From the NCBI RefSeq assembly GCF_036170895.1, contig NZ_CP108036.1:1550001-1614000 (forward strand): a stretch of 64,000 nucleotides of DNA, given 5' to 3'. A program made the translations under genes and the position numbers. The notes below the pieces were generated by a model. That model was not told the DNA's origin, did not search any database, and was given only the letters and a program-made list of their open reading frames with translations. The stretch comes from Streptomyces erythrochromogenes (GTDB taxonomy: Bacteria; Actinomycetota; Actinomycetes; Streptomycetales; Streptomycetaceae). Positions 25,864 through 34,294 of this stretch are shown here, one piece after another (position 1 is the first letter of the stretch; each line of letters starts with the position of its first letter).

Positions 25864-26226
25864 TCAGGCGGTGCCTGCCGTCAGCTCCGGATGGGCCGCG
25901 ACCAGGCGTTTCGGGGCCGCCTGGAGCCAGGAGTCGGTCAGGATCGAGCGCAGCTCGGCCTCGTCCTGCACCGCCGCAAGGCGGACCCGGATCCAGGCGT
26001 AGTTGTCGTCGTGACCTGCACGCATGAAGAACTTCTCCGGCTCCGCCGCGATCAGCTCGGCCCGTTCCTCCTTGGGACATTTCACCCCGATCGAGGTGTC
26101 GTCGTCGGCGAGGGCGGCGAAGATCTTCCCGCCCACCCGGAAGGTCGGCATGCCCCATGCCGGTTTCTCGCTGCTGTCCGGGAGGGACAGTGCGATCAGG
26201 CGGACGTCCTGCACGGTGGTGGCCAT
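25864..26226 (-). CDS. MmcQ/YjbR family protein
   Basis: 120 residues. Recognisable family features are LPDSSEKPAWGMPTFRVGGKIFA near the N-terminus (KPAWG and PTFRVGGK), KCPKEERAEL in the middle and YAWIRVRL near residue 90. This CyaY-like fold family has proposed DNA binding but no firm function. ATG at 26226 is preceded by AGGAG at good spacing; a 24-codon upstream extension shows no homology. Confidence 0.8.
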   Translation of the reverse strand: MATTVQDVRLIALSLPDSSEKPAWGMPTFRVGGKIFAALADDDTSIGVKCPKEERAELIAAEPEKFFMRAGHDDNYAWIRVRLAAVQDEAELRSILTDSWLQAAPKRLVAAHPELTAGTA

Positions 26227-26304
26227 CCCCGGGACTCCTCTCCAGCCTCCGGCTCCGGTGGATCCTCGTCCGACGACCGTAGCCCCCGCCACCGACAACC
26301 GTGC

Positions 26305-26850
26305 TCACGCGCGCCGGTCCTCCCGCTCGTGCAGCAGCGCCACCAGCTCCGCCGCCAGCTCCTTCGCGGTGGCGAGCCCCTCCGTCCCCCACCGCCGCGG
26401 CACCACGTCCACCGCGCACACCGTGCCCAGGACGATCCCGCGCCGGTCGGTCAGCGGTGCCCCCAGGTAGGAACGGACCCCGCTCTCGTCCACTACGGCG
26501 TTGCCGGCGAACCGGGCGAAGTCCCGCACGTCCTCCAGTACCAGCGCGCGCCTGCGCACCACCACGTGCGGGCAGTAGCCGTGGTCGCGGGCCAGGACCC
26601 GCGCCGGGTAGCCGCTCTCGGGAGCGTCGGGCGCGCGGTGCAGGCCCGCGAAGAACTGGCGTTCCTCGCCGACGAAGTTCACCCCCGTGTACGGGGCGTC
26701 GAGGACGTCCGCGACGCGCCGCGCGAAGGCGTCCAGTTCGGTGTCCACCCGCTCCCCCAGCCCCAGTTCGCGCAGCCGGACGGTTCGCGCGGGGGCCTCC
26801 CGGTCCACAGGCGTGAGCAGCAGGTGTCCGGTCGATTCGTAGTAGAGCAT
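26305..26850 (-). CDS. GAF-domain protein, fifth gene of the conservon
   Basis: 181 residues forming a single GAF domain (about 25-175): YTGVNFVGEERQFFAGL, then DHGYCPHVVVRRRALVLEDV and SYLGAPLTDRRGIVLGTVCAVD. The DxGxC pattern and FCxHV-like CPHVV resemble GAF proteins that bind small molecules. ATG at 26850 shares its A with the stop of the upstream GTPase-like gene (TGATG), so translation is coupled. Its place at the end of the conservon suggests a sensor or regulator within that complex. Confidence 0.82.
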   Translation of the reverse strand: MLYYESTGHLLLTPVDREAPARTVRLRELGLGERVDTELDAFARRVADVLDAPYTGVNFVGEERQFFAGLHRAPDAPESGYPARVLARDHGYCPHVVVRRRALVLEDVRDFARFAGNAVVDESGVRSYLGAPLTDRRGIVLGTVCAVDVVPRRWGTEGLATAKELAAELVALLHEREDRRA

Positions 26851-27470
26851 CACGTTTCCCCCGAGTCTGTTGACAGTGGCGTTGATGTCGTCGACATCGA
26901 TCGCGCCGCGGACGTGCACAGCAGGTGACGGACCAGGGAGGCCAGCGTCACCGTCCCGGAGCCGGTCAGGCGCGCGTCGCACCGTACGACGGGCACCTCG
27001 GGCCCCAGTCCCACCGCGTCCCGGACCTCCTCGGGCGTGTAGCGGTGGCAGCTGTCGAACTCGTTGACGGCGACGATGAAGCCGATGCCGCGCCGCTCGA
27101 AGAAGTCAACGGCCGGGAAGCAGTCCGCGAGGCGGCGGGTGTCCGCGAGCACCACGGCGCCGAGCGCGCCCGCGCACAGCTCCTCCCACAGGAACCAGAA
27201 ACGGTGCTGGCCGGGCGTACCGAAGAGGTAGAGCACGTGGCGGTCATCCAGGGTGATCCGGCCGAAGTCGAGCGCGACGGTCGTGGTGGTCTTGGCCTCG
27301 ACCCCGTGCAGCGGGTCGGCGCCGGCGCCGAGGTCGCTGAGCAGTTCCTCCGTGCTCAGCGGCTCGATCTCGCTCACCGCGCCCACGAAGGTGGTCTTCC
27401 CCGCCCCGAAACCCCCCGCGACCAGCACCTTCAGCGTCACGGGGGCGTCACAGTCGTTTGCGTAGGCCAT
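26850..27470 (-). CDS. cvnD: Conservon GTP/ATP-binding protein (CvnD-like)
   Basis: 206 residues, small Ras-like GTPase of the MglA-like actinomycete group. P-loop GGFGAGKTTFVGAV lies near the N-terminus, with switch elements TTTTVALDFGRI and LFGTPGQHRFWF and the base-recognition strand IVAVNEFD in place of NKxD. ATG at 27470 is used because family members start just before the DAPVTLKVLV strand; a start at 27500 is possible. It overlaps the CvnC end by 23 bp. In conservons this protein associates with the CvnA-C membrane complex. Confidence 0.9.
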   Translation of the reverse strand: MAYANDCDAPVTLKVLVAGGFGAGKTTFVGAVSEIEPLSTEELLSDLGAGADPLHGVEAKTTTTVALDFGRITLDDRHVLYLFGTPGQHRFWFLWEELCAGALGAVVLADTRRLADCFPAVDFFERRGIGFIVAVNEFDSCHRYTPEEVRDAVGLGPEVPVVRCDARLTGSGTVTLASLVRHLLCTSAARSMSTTSTPLSTDSGET

Positions 27471-27861
27471 CGAGCACCGCCAGGAGGAGGGACTGGTCAT
27501 CGGCGGCGAACGACCCTCCGCCCGGGAACCGCGGCGACTGCGCCATCACGGCCCCGTAATCCATGAGATCGGACAGCAGCACCTTGACCACCGCGGCGGG
27601 GAGCCGCAGCTGGCCCGCCAGCTCGGCGACGGTGACCGCCGCCGCGCCGGCGCACAAGCGCAGCGCGAGGGTGTGCTCGGCGCCGAGCGGCACACGCGGG
27701 CGCACGCCGGTCGCGGTCATCCGCGACAGCAGGTCGAGCGCGATGCCCGGTCTGGTCCGACCGCCGCTGGCGGTGTACGGCCGCATCACCCGCCCCGCCG
27801 AGTCGTCGAGCCACGGTGTGTCCCGCCCTTTCCCGTACGCCCCCCTGCCGTGGGCCCTCAT
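27448..27861 (-). CDS. cvnC: Conservon DUF742 protein (CvnC-like)
   Basis: 137 residues. Typical DUF742 features are VRPYTASGGRTRP-like MRPYTASGGRTRP, then LAGQLRLPAAVVKVLLSDLMDYG, a winged-helix-like segment. The start overlaps the CvnB stop by four bases (ATGA at 27858-27861). In S. coelicolor conservons the DUF742 protein binds the other Cvn proteins beneath the membrane. Confidence 0.9.
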   Translation of the reverse strand: MRAHGRGAYGKGRDTPWLDDSAGRVMRPYTASGGRTRPGIALDLLSRMTATGVRPRVPLGAEHTLALRLCAGAAAVTVAELAGQLRLPAAVVKVLLSDLMDYGAVMAQSPRFPGGGSFAADDQSLLLAVLDGLRKRL

Positions 27862-28292
27862 CGCTCCACGTTCGCGGCGGGCCGCCGGGGCGCGGCCGCG
27901 AGGTACGGGCGGACGCTCTTGACCAGCATCGCCATCTCATAGCCGAGGACGCCGGCGTCGGCCTCCCGGTCGGCGAGGACGGCCAGGCAGGTCCCGGATC
28001 CGGCCGCGGACACGAAGACGAGCGCGGTGTCGAGCTCGACGACGACCTGCCGTACCTCCGCCCCTTCGCTGAAGCGGGCGCCGGCGCTGCGGCCCAGCGA
28101 GTAGAGGCCGGAGGCGAGGGCCGCCATGTGGTCGGCGCTGTCGGGGTCCATGCCGTGTACGCAGGTCACGAGCCCGTCGGCGGTGAGCAGTACGGCACTG
28201 CGGGTGTAGGGCACGCGTTGGACCAGGCCGCTGAGCAGCCAGTCGAGATCCGAGAGCCGGCCACCGGTCTTCGTTGCCATTTCGCCGCTCAT
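27858..28292 (-). CDS. cvnB: Conservon roadblock/LC7 protein (CvnB-like)
   Basis: 144 residues, roadblock/LC7 fold: LDWLLSGLVQRVPYTRSAVLLTADGL at the N-terminus, HMAALASGLYSLGR and a C-terminal GYEMAMLVKSVRPYL. ATG 28292 is chosen because AAGGAG lies nine bases upstream. An alternative ATG at 28346 overlaps the CvnA stop (ATGA) and would add 18 residues. It acts as a small-GTPase partner or modulator in the conservon complex. Confidence 0.88.
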   Translation of the reverse strand: MSGEMATKTGGRLSDLDWLLSGLVQRVPYTRSAVLLTADGLVTCVHGMDPDSADHMAALASGLYSLGRSAGARFSEGAEVRQVVVELDTALVFVSAAGSGTCLAVLADREADAGVLGYEMAMLVKSVRPYLAAAPRRPAANVER

Positions 28293-28342
28293 GGGGGTGC
28301 GCTCCTTGCCGAGGTCGCTGAACGTGCTGGGGGTGCTGGGGG

Positions 28343-30250
28343 TCATACCTGGTTCTCCGACTGCGCGAGGCCGAAGCCCCGCTGGAAGGCGGCCATGAGG
28401 CCAGGGTCGTGCACGGGTTGCTCGGCGTCCGCAGGGCGCCGCGGGGCGGGTGCCTCGCGCAGCTGGGGCGCGAGGTGCTGCTGGGCGCTGCGCCGGGGCA
28501 GCACGGGCCGCTCGCCTCCGGCGGGCCCGCCGGACTCCCCCACCCGAGCCCCCGGCCGGGCATCCTCCACGGCCCCGGACCGGGCTGCCGCCCATGGCCC
28601 GCCCGACGCTCCTCCTCCGGGAGCGGACCAGGCATCGGCCGCCGCCCCGGGGCACGGCCCGCTCCCCGGTTGCGCATCCGCCCCGGTGCCGGGGTCGCCT
28701 GACGGCACGGACCAGGCATCCGCCGCAGAGTCGGACCCCGGCCCGGACGGCCCTCCAGCCGCCTGCACCTCGGCTGCCGGCTCGGCCCAGGTCCCGGGCT
28801 CGGGCGACGGCGCGCCGCCGGGTGGTGGCCACGCGTCCGGGGCGGGGCCGGGCGCAGCCCCCGGCCGGGCCGGCGGTGCGCCGCCGGTGACCGTGGTGGT
28901 TGCGTTCCAGGAGTCCGGCCAGGGGGTCGGGGCGGGTTCGGGGCGGGGGCCGGGGACGGTCGGGCCCGCCCTGCGGGGCAGCGGCATGCGGGCCGGCTCC
29001 AGCGGCGGCGTCACCCGCGAGCCCCCGGCCGCGTCGGCCGCCTCGGCAGCGCCCAGCAGCTCCTGCGGAAGCACCAGCACCGCGAGGACGCCGCCGTAGA
29101 TGTTCGACTTGAGCTCGACGGCGATCCCGTGCCGCCGGGCCAGCGCCGAGACGACGTACAGGCCGATCCGCCCGTCCGCGAGCAGGCTCCGGACGCTGAC
29201 CTGGTCGGGGTCCCCGAGCAGGGCGTTCATCCGGTGCTGCTCCTCGGCCGGCATGCCCAGTCCCCGGTCCTCCACCTCGACCGCGATGCCGGCGGTGACC
29301 CGCTCGGCGCGCAGCACCACGTCGGTGTCGGGGGCGGAGAACACCGTGGCGTTCTCGACGAGTTCGGCCAGCAGGTGCACCACGTCGGCGACGGCGTGTC
29401 CGCGTACGCTTCCGCCCGCCGGCGGCACGACCTTGACCCGCGTGTACTGCTCGACCTCCGCGACCGAGGAGCGGAGCACCTCGCTCAGGTCGATCGGCCG
29501 GCTCCACTGGCGGCGCGAGGCCGCGCCGCCCAGCACCGCGAGGTTCTCGGCGTGGCGGCGGATCCGGGTGGCGAGGTGGTCGACGTGGAAGAGGTCCCTG
29601 AGCAGGTCCGGGTCCTCGACCGTGTCCTCCAGGTCGTCCAGCAGCGAGATCTCGCGGTGGACCAGGGACTGGAGCCGGCGCGCGAGGTTGACGAAGACCT
29701 CGACCTTGCGCTCGCTGTCGGACGGGGCGGCCGGTGCGGCCGGTGCGGCCAGCCGTACCAGGGTCGTGTGGGCCTGTTCGCGGGCGCCGCGCAGTTCCTG
29801 GGAGAGCAGCCAGAACTCGTCCACGCCGGCCGGGTCGCCCCCGGTGAGCGGTGCGTTCGGCCCGCCCCGGACCGGCCGCGGCGGGGCCTCGCCGCGCTCC
29901 AGCCGGTCGGCGGCCGTCCGGAGCTCCTGGCGGCCGCGCACGCTGGAGCGGCGCAGCGCCTCGCACCGGTCCCGTACGGCCTTGGCCGCACGCTGCGCTC
30001 CGAGCAGTGCCGCGGCGAGGGCGCCGGCCGCGAGCAGGGCGCAGCCCGTGAGCACCGGCCAGAGCCGGGCGTCGCGGTCGCCGGCCCCGCCGCCGAGCTG
30101 GAGGGTGAAGATCACCGCTGCCGCGCCGCTGAGCGCCGCCGCCAGCGTGGGCAGGAGGGCGGCCCGCACCAGCTGGGGGCGTAACTGCCGGCCGGGACCG
30201 GTGACGGCGTGTCTCGACGGGGCGTGGCGGGCGGCGCGGAGTCCGGACAT
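28343..30250 (-). CDS. cvnA: Conservon sensor histidine-kinase-like protein (CvnA-like)
   Basis: 635 residues. Two membrane helices (about 28-52 and 64-86), a dimerisation-like helical region (about 170-240: SERKVEVFVNLARRLQSLVH) and a GHKL ATPase domain (about 270-400) with LLAELVENATVFS, DRGLGMPAEEQ and IGLYVVSALARRHG. The C-terminal ~210 residues are Pro/Gly/Ala-rich and probably disordered. As usual in CvnA, the phospho-acceptor His pattern is atypical. It is the first gene of the five-gene minus-strand conservon. Confidence 0.9.
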   Translation of the reverse strand: MSGLRAARHAPSRHAVTGPGRQLRPQLVRAALLPTLAAALSGAAAVIFTLQLGGGAGDRDARLWPVLTGCALLAAGALAAALLGAQRAAKAVRDRCEALRRSSVRGRQELRTAADRLERGEAPPRPVRGGPNAPLTGGDPAGVDEFWLLSQELRGAREQAHTTLVRLAAPAAPAAPSDSERKVEVFVNLARRLQSLVHREISLLDDLEDTVEDPDLLRDLFHVDHLATRIRRHAENLAVLGGAASRRQWSRPIDLSEVLRSSVAEVEQYTRVKVVPPAGGSVRGHAVADVVHLLAELVENATVFSAPDTDVVLRAERVTAGIAVEVEDRGLGMPAEEQHRMNALLGDPDQVSVRSLLADGRIGLYVVSALARRHGIAVELKSNIYGGVLAVLVLPQELLGAAEAADAAGGSRVTPPLEPARMPLPRRAGPTVPGPRPEPAPTPWPDSWNATTTVTGGAPPARPGAAPGPAPDAWPPPGGAPSPEPGTWAEPAAEVQAAGGPSGPGSDSAADAWSVPSGDPGTGADAQPGSGPCPGAAADAWSAPGGGASGGPWAAARSGAVEDARPGARVGESGGPAGGERPVLPRRSAQQHLAPQLREAPAPRRPADAEQPVHDPGLMAAFQRGFGLAQSENQV

Positions 30251-30474
30251 CGGCGTCCTCGGTACGTGGGGCCCGGCCCCCAGCGTTCCCGGGGCCCGGT
30301 GTTGATCACCGAATACCCACGCTAGACCCCGCTGTCCCGCCCCGGACTGCCAGTTGGAGAACTTCGCGGGGGTGCTTCCCGCTCCCGGTGGAGCGCTCGT
30401 ACTGCAGCCCGAATGCGCCGGTCAGGCCGTTCCGGCCGCCCGGCGGCGCCCCTCCTTCGCGCGCTCGTACGACG

Positions 30475-30505
30475 CCGGCCGCCCCGGTCCGGGAGGGGCG
30501 GCCGG
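30475..30505. terminator. Hairpin downstream of the MBL-fold gene
   Basis: CCGGCCGCCCC at 30475-30485 and its exact complement at 30495-30505 enclose a nine-base loop, 24 bp beyond the stop of the minus-strand hydrolase and upstream of the conservon. No T-tract. Confidence 0.5.
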
Positions 30506-30528
30506 TACCTGGTGCTCGAGGTCGCCCG

Positions 30529-31770
30529 CTACGACCCGACGGACTCCGGCTTCTCCTGCCCGCCGACTGCCGACGACGCCACGCGGGCCGCTGTCGCCGC
30601 TGCTCCGCCGGCCTCGTGCGAGGGCACGGCCGCAGGCCCGTCCACGGGCCCGCCCGCCGTCGTCCCGGCGACGAACGGACGCCACCACGGCTCAGCGGGC
30701 GCCCCCTCGGCGCCGGGCTCGAACGGCTGGCCCGGGATCGGCAGCGCGACGGGCGCTCCGGCCCCCTGGGCGGCGGCCAGCGTGCCCTCGCCCGGCTCGT
30801 CCCACGGGTGCAGGGCCAGGTTGAAGGTGCCCCAGTGGATGGGCAGCATCGTGCCGTGCGGGGTGCCGCCCTGGAGGTCGAGGTGGGCGCGCATGCCCTC
30901 CTCGGGGGTCATGTGGATGTCGGGCCAGTACTCCGAGTAGGCGCCGATCTGGATCATCGTGGCGTCGAAGGGGCCGTGCGCGGCGCCGATCTCCGCGAAG
31001 CCGGGGAAGTAGCCGGTGTCGCCGCTGTGGTAGATCCGGTGCTCGTCGCCCGCGACCACCCAGGAGGCCCACAGGGTGTGCTGCTGGTTGCGCAGGCCGC
31101 GGCCGCAGAAGTGCCGGGCGGGCGTCGCCGTGAGGGACAGCCCGGCGATCTTGGTGGTCTCGTTCCAGTCGAGCTCGCGCAGCCGGTCGGGCGACACGCC
31201 CCAGCGCTCCAGGTGCGCGCCGACGCCGAGCGGGACGGCGAACAGCGTGTCCGTACCGGCCAGCGCCTTGATCGTCGGCAGGTCGAGGTGGTCGTAGTGG
31301 TCGTGCGAGATGACCACGACGTCCACCGCGCCCAGTGCGGCCAACGGGACCGGCACCGGGTGCAGCCGCTTGGGGCCGGCGAAGGGGAAGGGGGAGCAGC
31401 GCTCGCCCCACACCGGGTCGAACAGCACCCGGTGCCCGTCGATCTCCGCCAGCACGCTGGAGTGGCCCATCCAGGTCAGGCGCAGACCGCTGACGGGCGG
31501 CTTCACCAGGTCCGCGAGGGTGGTCGGGTGCACCGGGATGGCCGCCGCGGGGCTGCGCCGCAGCCGCTGTTCGCGGTGGAAGTAGATCTTCGCGAACTCG
31601 GTCATCGACCCCGAGGGCCTGTTCCGGGCTCCGACCGGGTTCTGGAAGACGCCGTCGGCGAAGTTCGGCGAGCGGCGGATCCGCTCCAGCCTGGCGCCGG
31701 ACGGGTCCGCGCCGAAGGCTTCGGGCCGCAGGGCGCGCAGCCGCGGACGGAGGGGACGGGAGCCGGTCAA
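30529..31770 (-). CDS. Metallo-beta-lactamase-fold hydrolase (NAPE-PLD/UlaG-like)
   Basis: 413 residues. The zinc motif is SHDHYDHLD (HxHxDH), with GHSSVLAEIDG before it, HSGDTGYFPGF as the later His/Asp motif and PIHWGTFNLALHPWDEP near 320-336, as in NAPE-PLD-like hydrolases. The start is TTG at 31770 with GGAGG four bases upstream; no ATG/GTG fits the conserved N-terminus better. About 70 C-terminal residues are Ala/Gly-rich and probably disordered. Likely a phosphodiesterase; substrate is unknown. It may be co-transcribed with the SGNH gene upstream. Confidence 0.8.
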   Translation of the reverse strand: MTGSRPLRPRLRALRPEAFGADPSGARLERIRRSPNFADGVFQNPVGARNRPSGSMTEFAKIYFHREQRLRRSPAAAIPVHPTTLADLVKPPVSGLRLTWMGHSSVLAEIDGHRVLFDPVWGERCSPFPFAGPKRLHPVPVPLAALGAVDVVVISHDHYDHLDLPTIKALAGTDTLFAVPLGVGAHLERWGVSPDRLRELDWNETTKIAGLSLTATPARHFCGRGLRNQQHTLWASWVVAGDEHRIYHSGDTGYFPGFAEIGAAHGPFDATMIQIGAYSEYWPDIHMTPEEGMRAHLDLQGGTPHGTMLPIHWGTFNLALHPWDEPGEGTLAAAQGAGAPVALPIPGQPFEPGAEGAPAEPWWRPFVAGTTAGGPVDGPAAVPSHEAGGAAATAARVASSAVGGQEKPESVGS

Positions 31771-31882
31771 AGCGCCTCCAGGGAGGATGGGGTCGGTGCG
31801 GTCGTATCGCTACGACCATCCCAACGCACACCGGTCCCGAAGGATTCCGCCTGCCTCTCCCGCCCGCCTCGTCGTCCTGCGG

Positions 31883-32668
31883 CTACAGCGGCAGCAGGTC
31901 CGGCCGCTTCGCCTCGACGTGGTCGCCGGAGGACTCGCCGCGCAGCCGGCGGCCGATCCACGGCACCAGGTACTCGCGGGCCCACTGGATGTTGTCCCGG
32001 GTGACGTCCACCGAGCCGCGCGGGCGCAGCAGCGGCCACGGCTGGTCGGGGTCGGTCGGCACCTGCAGGCCGAGCACCTGCCCGGCGCGCAGGGCGACGC
32101 GGGTGTGGCCCTCGGGCGAGAGGTGGAGCCGGTCGGCGTCCCAGGCGCGCCGGTCCTGTACGGACTTCAGCGACCACAGGTCGAGCACCGGGCAGTCGTA
32201 GCGGTCGGCGATGGCGCGCACGTGCGCGCTGTACGTCGCGACCTTGCCCCGGATGTGTTTGAGGACCGGCACGCCGCGGGTGTCGAAGCCGGTGGTGATC
32301 ATGACGTGGCCGACGGCCCCGGTGAGGTCGGCCACGGCCGCCTCGAACCGTTCCGCCACGTCGTCCGGGTCGCTGCCGGGCCGGATGATGTCGTTGCCGC
32401 CCGCGCAGAAGGTGACCAGGTCCGGGGCGAGGGCCTTGGCTCTCGGTACCTGGTCCGCCACGATCTGGTCGAGGAGCTTCCCGCGCACCGCGAGATTCGC
32501 ATACCGGAAGTCGTGCTCCTCGCGCTGATCGGCCAGGAGCACGGCGAGCCGGTCCGCCCAGCCCAGAAAAGAATCCCCCGGCCCCGGGTCCCCCACGCCC
32601 TCGGTGAAGCTGTCCCCGATCGCCGCGTACGAGCCGATGGTCTTGAGTTTCGTCGTCGTCGCTGCCAC
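31883..32668 (-). CDS. SGNH/GDSL-family hydrolase
   Basis: 261 residues. Block I is YAAIGDSFTEG with the catalytic Ser, block III is CAGGNDI and block V is DRLHLSPEGH with the Asp-x-x-His pair. These residues are complete, so an active esterase or lipase is expected. No signal peptide is visible, suggesting a cytosolic enzyme. GTG at 32668 is used although its ribosome site is weak. The acyl substrate is unknown. Confidence 0.88.
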   Translation of the reverse strand: MAATTTKLKTIGSYAAIGDSFTEGVGDPGPGDSFLGWADRLAVLLADQREEHDFRYANLAVRGKLLDQIVADQVPRAKALAPDLVTFCAGGNDIIRPGSDPDDVAERFEAAVADLTGAVGHVMITTGFDTRGVPVLKHIRGKVATYSAHVRAIADRYDCPVLDLWSLKSVQDRRAWDADRLHLSPEGHTRVALRAGQVLGLQVPTDPDQPWPLLRPRGSVDVTRDNIQWAREYLVPWIGRRLRGESSGDHVEAKRPDLLPL

Positions 32669-32831
32669 GAGAACCCATACTTCACTCCCGTAACCAACCT
32701 ACGCCAACGTAATGAGGGGTTGACGGGCCGTGATCTGTACCACGCGGGAGATAAGGAATAAGTACACGTGGGGCCGGGACCCCCCTCGGGTCCCGGCCCC
32801 ACGCGTGTCCGCGCTCCGTCGGCGGCTGCCG

Positions 32832-33800
32832 TCAGAGGCTGGCGCCCTTCGAGCGGAGGTAGGCGATCGGGTCCATGTCCGAGCCGTAGGACGGGCTCGT
32901 GCGGATCTCGAAGTGCAGGTGCGGGCCGGTCGAATTGCCGGTGGAGCCGGAGAGGCCGAGGCTCTGGCCGGCGGTGACGCTCTGGCCGGAGGAGACGGAG
33001 AGCTGGGACAGGTGGGCGTACTGGGAGTACTTGCCGTCCGCGTGCCGGATGACGACCTCGTTGCCGTACGAGCCGCTCCAGCCGGCGGAGACCACGGTGC
33101 CCGCACCGACGGCCTTCACGGTGGTGCCCATGGGGGCGATGAAGTCGACGCCGGTGTGGTAGCCGGAGGACCACATGGCGCCCGCGACCTTGTACTGGGT
33201 GGAGATGCCACCGCTGACCGGGGCCACGAATCCGGAGGCGGCCGGCTGCGCGACGGGCGCCTCGGGGGCGGAGTCCTGCCGCGCCTGCGGGGCGGCGGGC
33301 TGTCCGGCCCGCTTCGACTCGGCCTTCGGGGCCGCCTTCGCAGCGGACTCGGGGGCGGTGCGCGGGGCAGGAACGGTGCGCGGGGCGGGGGCGGCGTCGA
33401 CCGGGGCGGCCTCGGCGCGGCCGCCGAGGGTCAGCTTCAGGCCGGGGTGGATCAGCGACGGGTCGCTGCCGACCGCCTCGCGGTTCTGCTCGTACAGCCG
33501 CTCCCAGCCGCCGGAGAGGTTGCGCTCGGCGGCGATCTCGGAGAGGCAGTCGCCCGGGACGACCGTGTAGACGGTCGGCGCTGCCTGCACGGCGGCCGCC
33601 GGGGCGGCCTGGAGGGCGGCGGGGACCTGCGGGGCCACGGCGGGTGCGACGGCGGTGGCCGCCGCAGGGGCGCCGGCCGCGTGGGCGCCGGCGGCGCCGA
33701 TCAGCGGCAGGGCGAGGGCCGCGCCGCCGGTGCCTGCGACCGCGAATCCGCGGGAAATGGAAAGGGACTTGGGACGGCGGTGCTTACCCTTTGCAGGCAT
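32832..33800 (-). CDS. Secreted LysM - M23 peptidase (cell-wall hydrolase)
   Basis: 322 residues. Signal peptide: MPAKGKHRRPKSLSISRGF, then a hydrophobic Ala/Gly stretch ending AHAAGA. A LysM domain follows (about 77-125: YTVVPGDCLSEIAAERNL to LKLTLGG), an Ala/Pro linker, and a LytM/M23 domain (about 190-318) with YHTGVDF and GPHLHFEIR, the zinc-binding HxxxD and HxH. It should cut peptidoglycan cross-links outside the cell. The long leader upstream looks like a c-di-AMP riboswitch, as on other actinomycete wall-hydrolase genes. Confidence 0.92.
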   Translation of the reverse strand: MPAKGKHRRPKSLSISRGFAVAGTGGAALALPLIGAAGAHAAGAPAAATAVAPAVAPQVPAALQAAPAAAVQAAPTVYTVVPGDCLSEIAAERNLSGGWERLYEQNREAVGSDPSLIHPGLKLTLGGRAEAAPVDAAPAPRTVPAPRTAPESAAKAAPKAESKRAGQPAAPQARQDSAPEAPVAQPAASGFVAPVSGGISTQYKVAGAMWSSGYHTGVDFIAPMGTTVKAVGAGTVVSAGWSGSYGNEVVIRHADGKYSQYAHLSQLSVSSGQSVTAGQSLGLSGSTGNSTGPHLHFEIRTSPSYGSDMDPIAYLRSKGASL

Positions 33801-33871
33801 GACGCATTCCTCTCCGGCGCCTGCGAGGTGAGCTGTCGGGTTCGGACTGGAGATGTCCGGCCGTACATGTA

Positions 33872-34040
33872 CGGGACATGAACGACTTCACCCCGAGCCA
33901 TATCGGAGAAAAGATCTCCGGTACAGCGGCTTACCTGGTTCCCCCGCTCCTGCCGCGCGAAATGGTTCGGTTGCGGTTTCCGGGCGGCGGCAGGATTCGG
34001 CGATCCACCCGGATCGATCGCGAAGGTAATCCCTTGCGGG
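33872..34040 (-). promoter_or_regulatory. Probable ydaO/yuaA (c-di-AMP) riboswitch in the M23 peptidase leader
   Basis: Reading the minus strand from about 34040: a CGATCC/GGATCG hairpin, GCCGAATCCTGCCGCC, GCGGCAGGAGCGGGGGAACC, AGGTAAGCCGC and finally GGCTCGGGGTGAAGTCG (near 33885-33900). The ordered elements CCGAATCCTG, GGGGGAACCAGGTA and GGGGTGAA are the signature of actinomycete ydaO leaders controlling wall hydrolases such as Rpf. Boundaries are approximate. In this class c-di-AMP normally switches expression off. Assignment is from remembered consensus, not a covariance search. Confidence 0.72.
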
Positions 34041-34294
34041 CACGCCGAACAAGCCGCGAATTCCCTGACGGATTCACAGACATGAGGGACCGCCGGAATT
34101 CCGGTCACCCTCCGTCCATTCCGCTCCGCCAACAGCCGCCCCCACCGGGCCATTCGGCTTTGACGATCAGGCACTCACGGTCACCGTATGATCTGGCTCA
34201 CGGGGCGGTGCCCGATCTCGCCTCCGGATATGGCAAGTTGGCGCCAAACGGCTCAATTCGGACAGACGCCCCAAGAGAAGGCGGAGGAGTTCCC

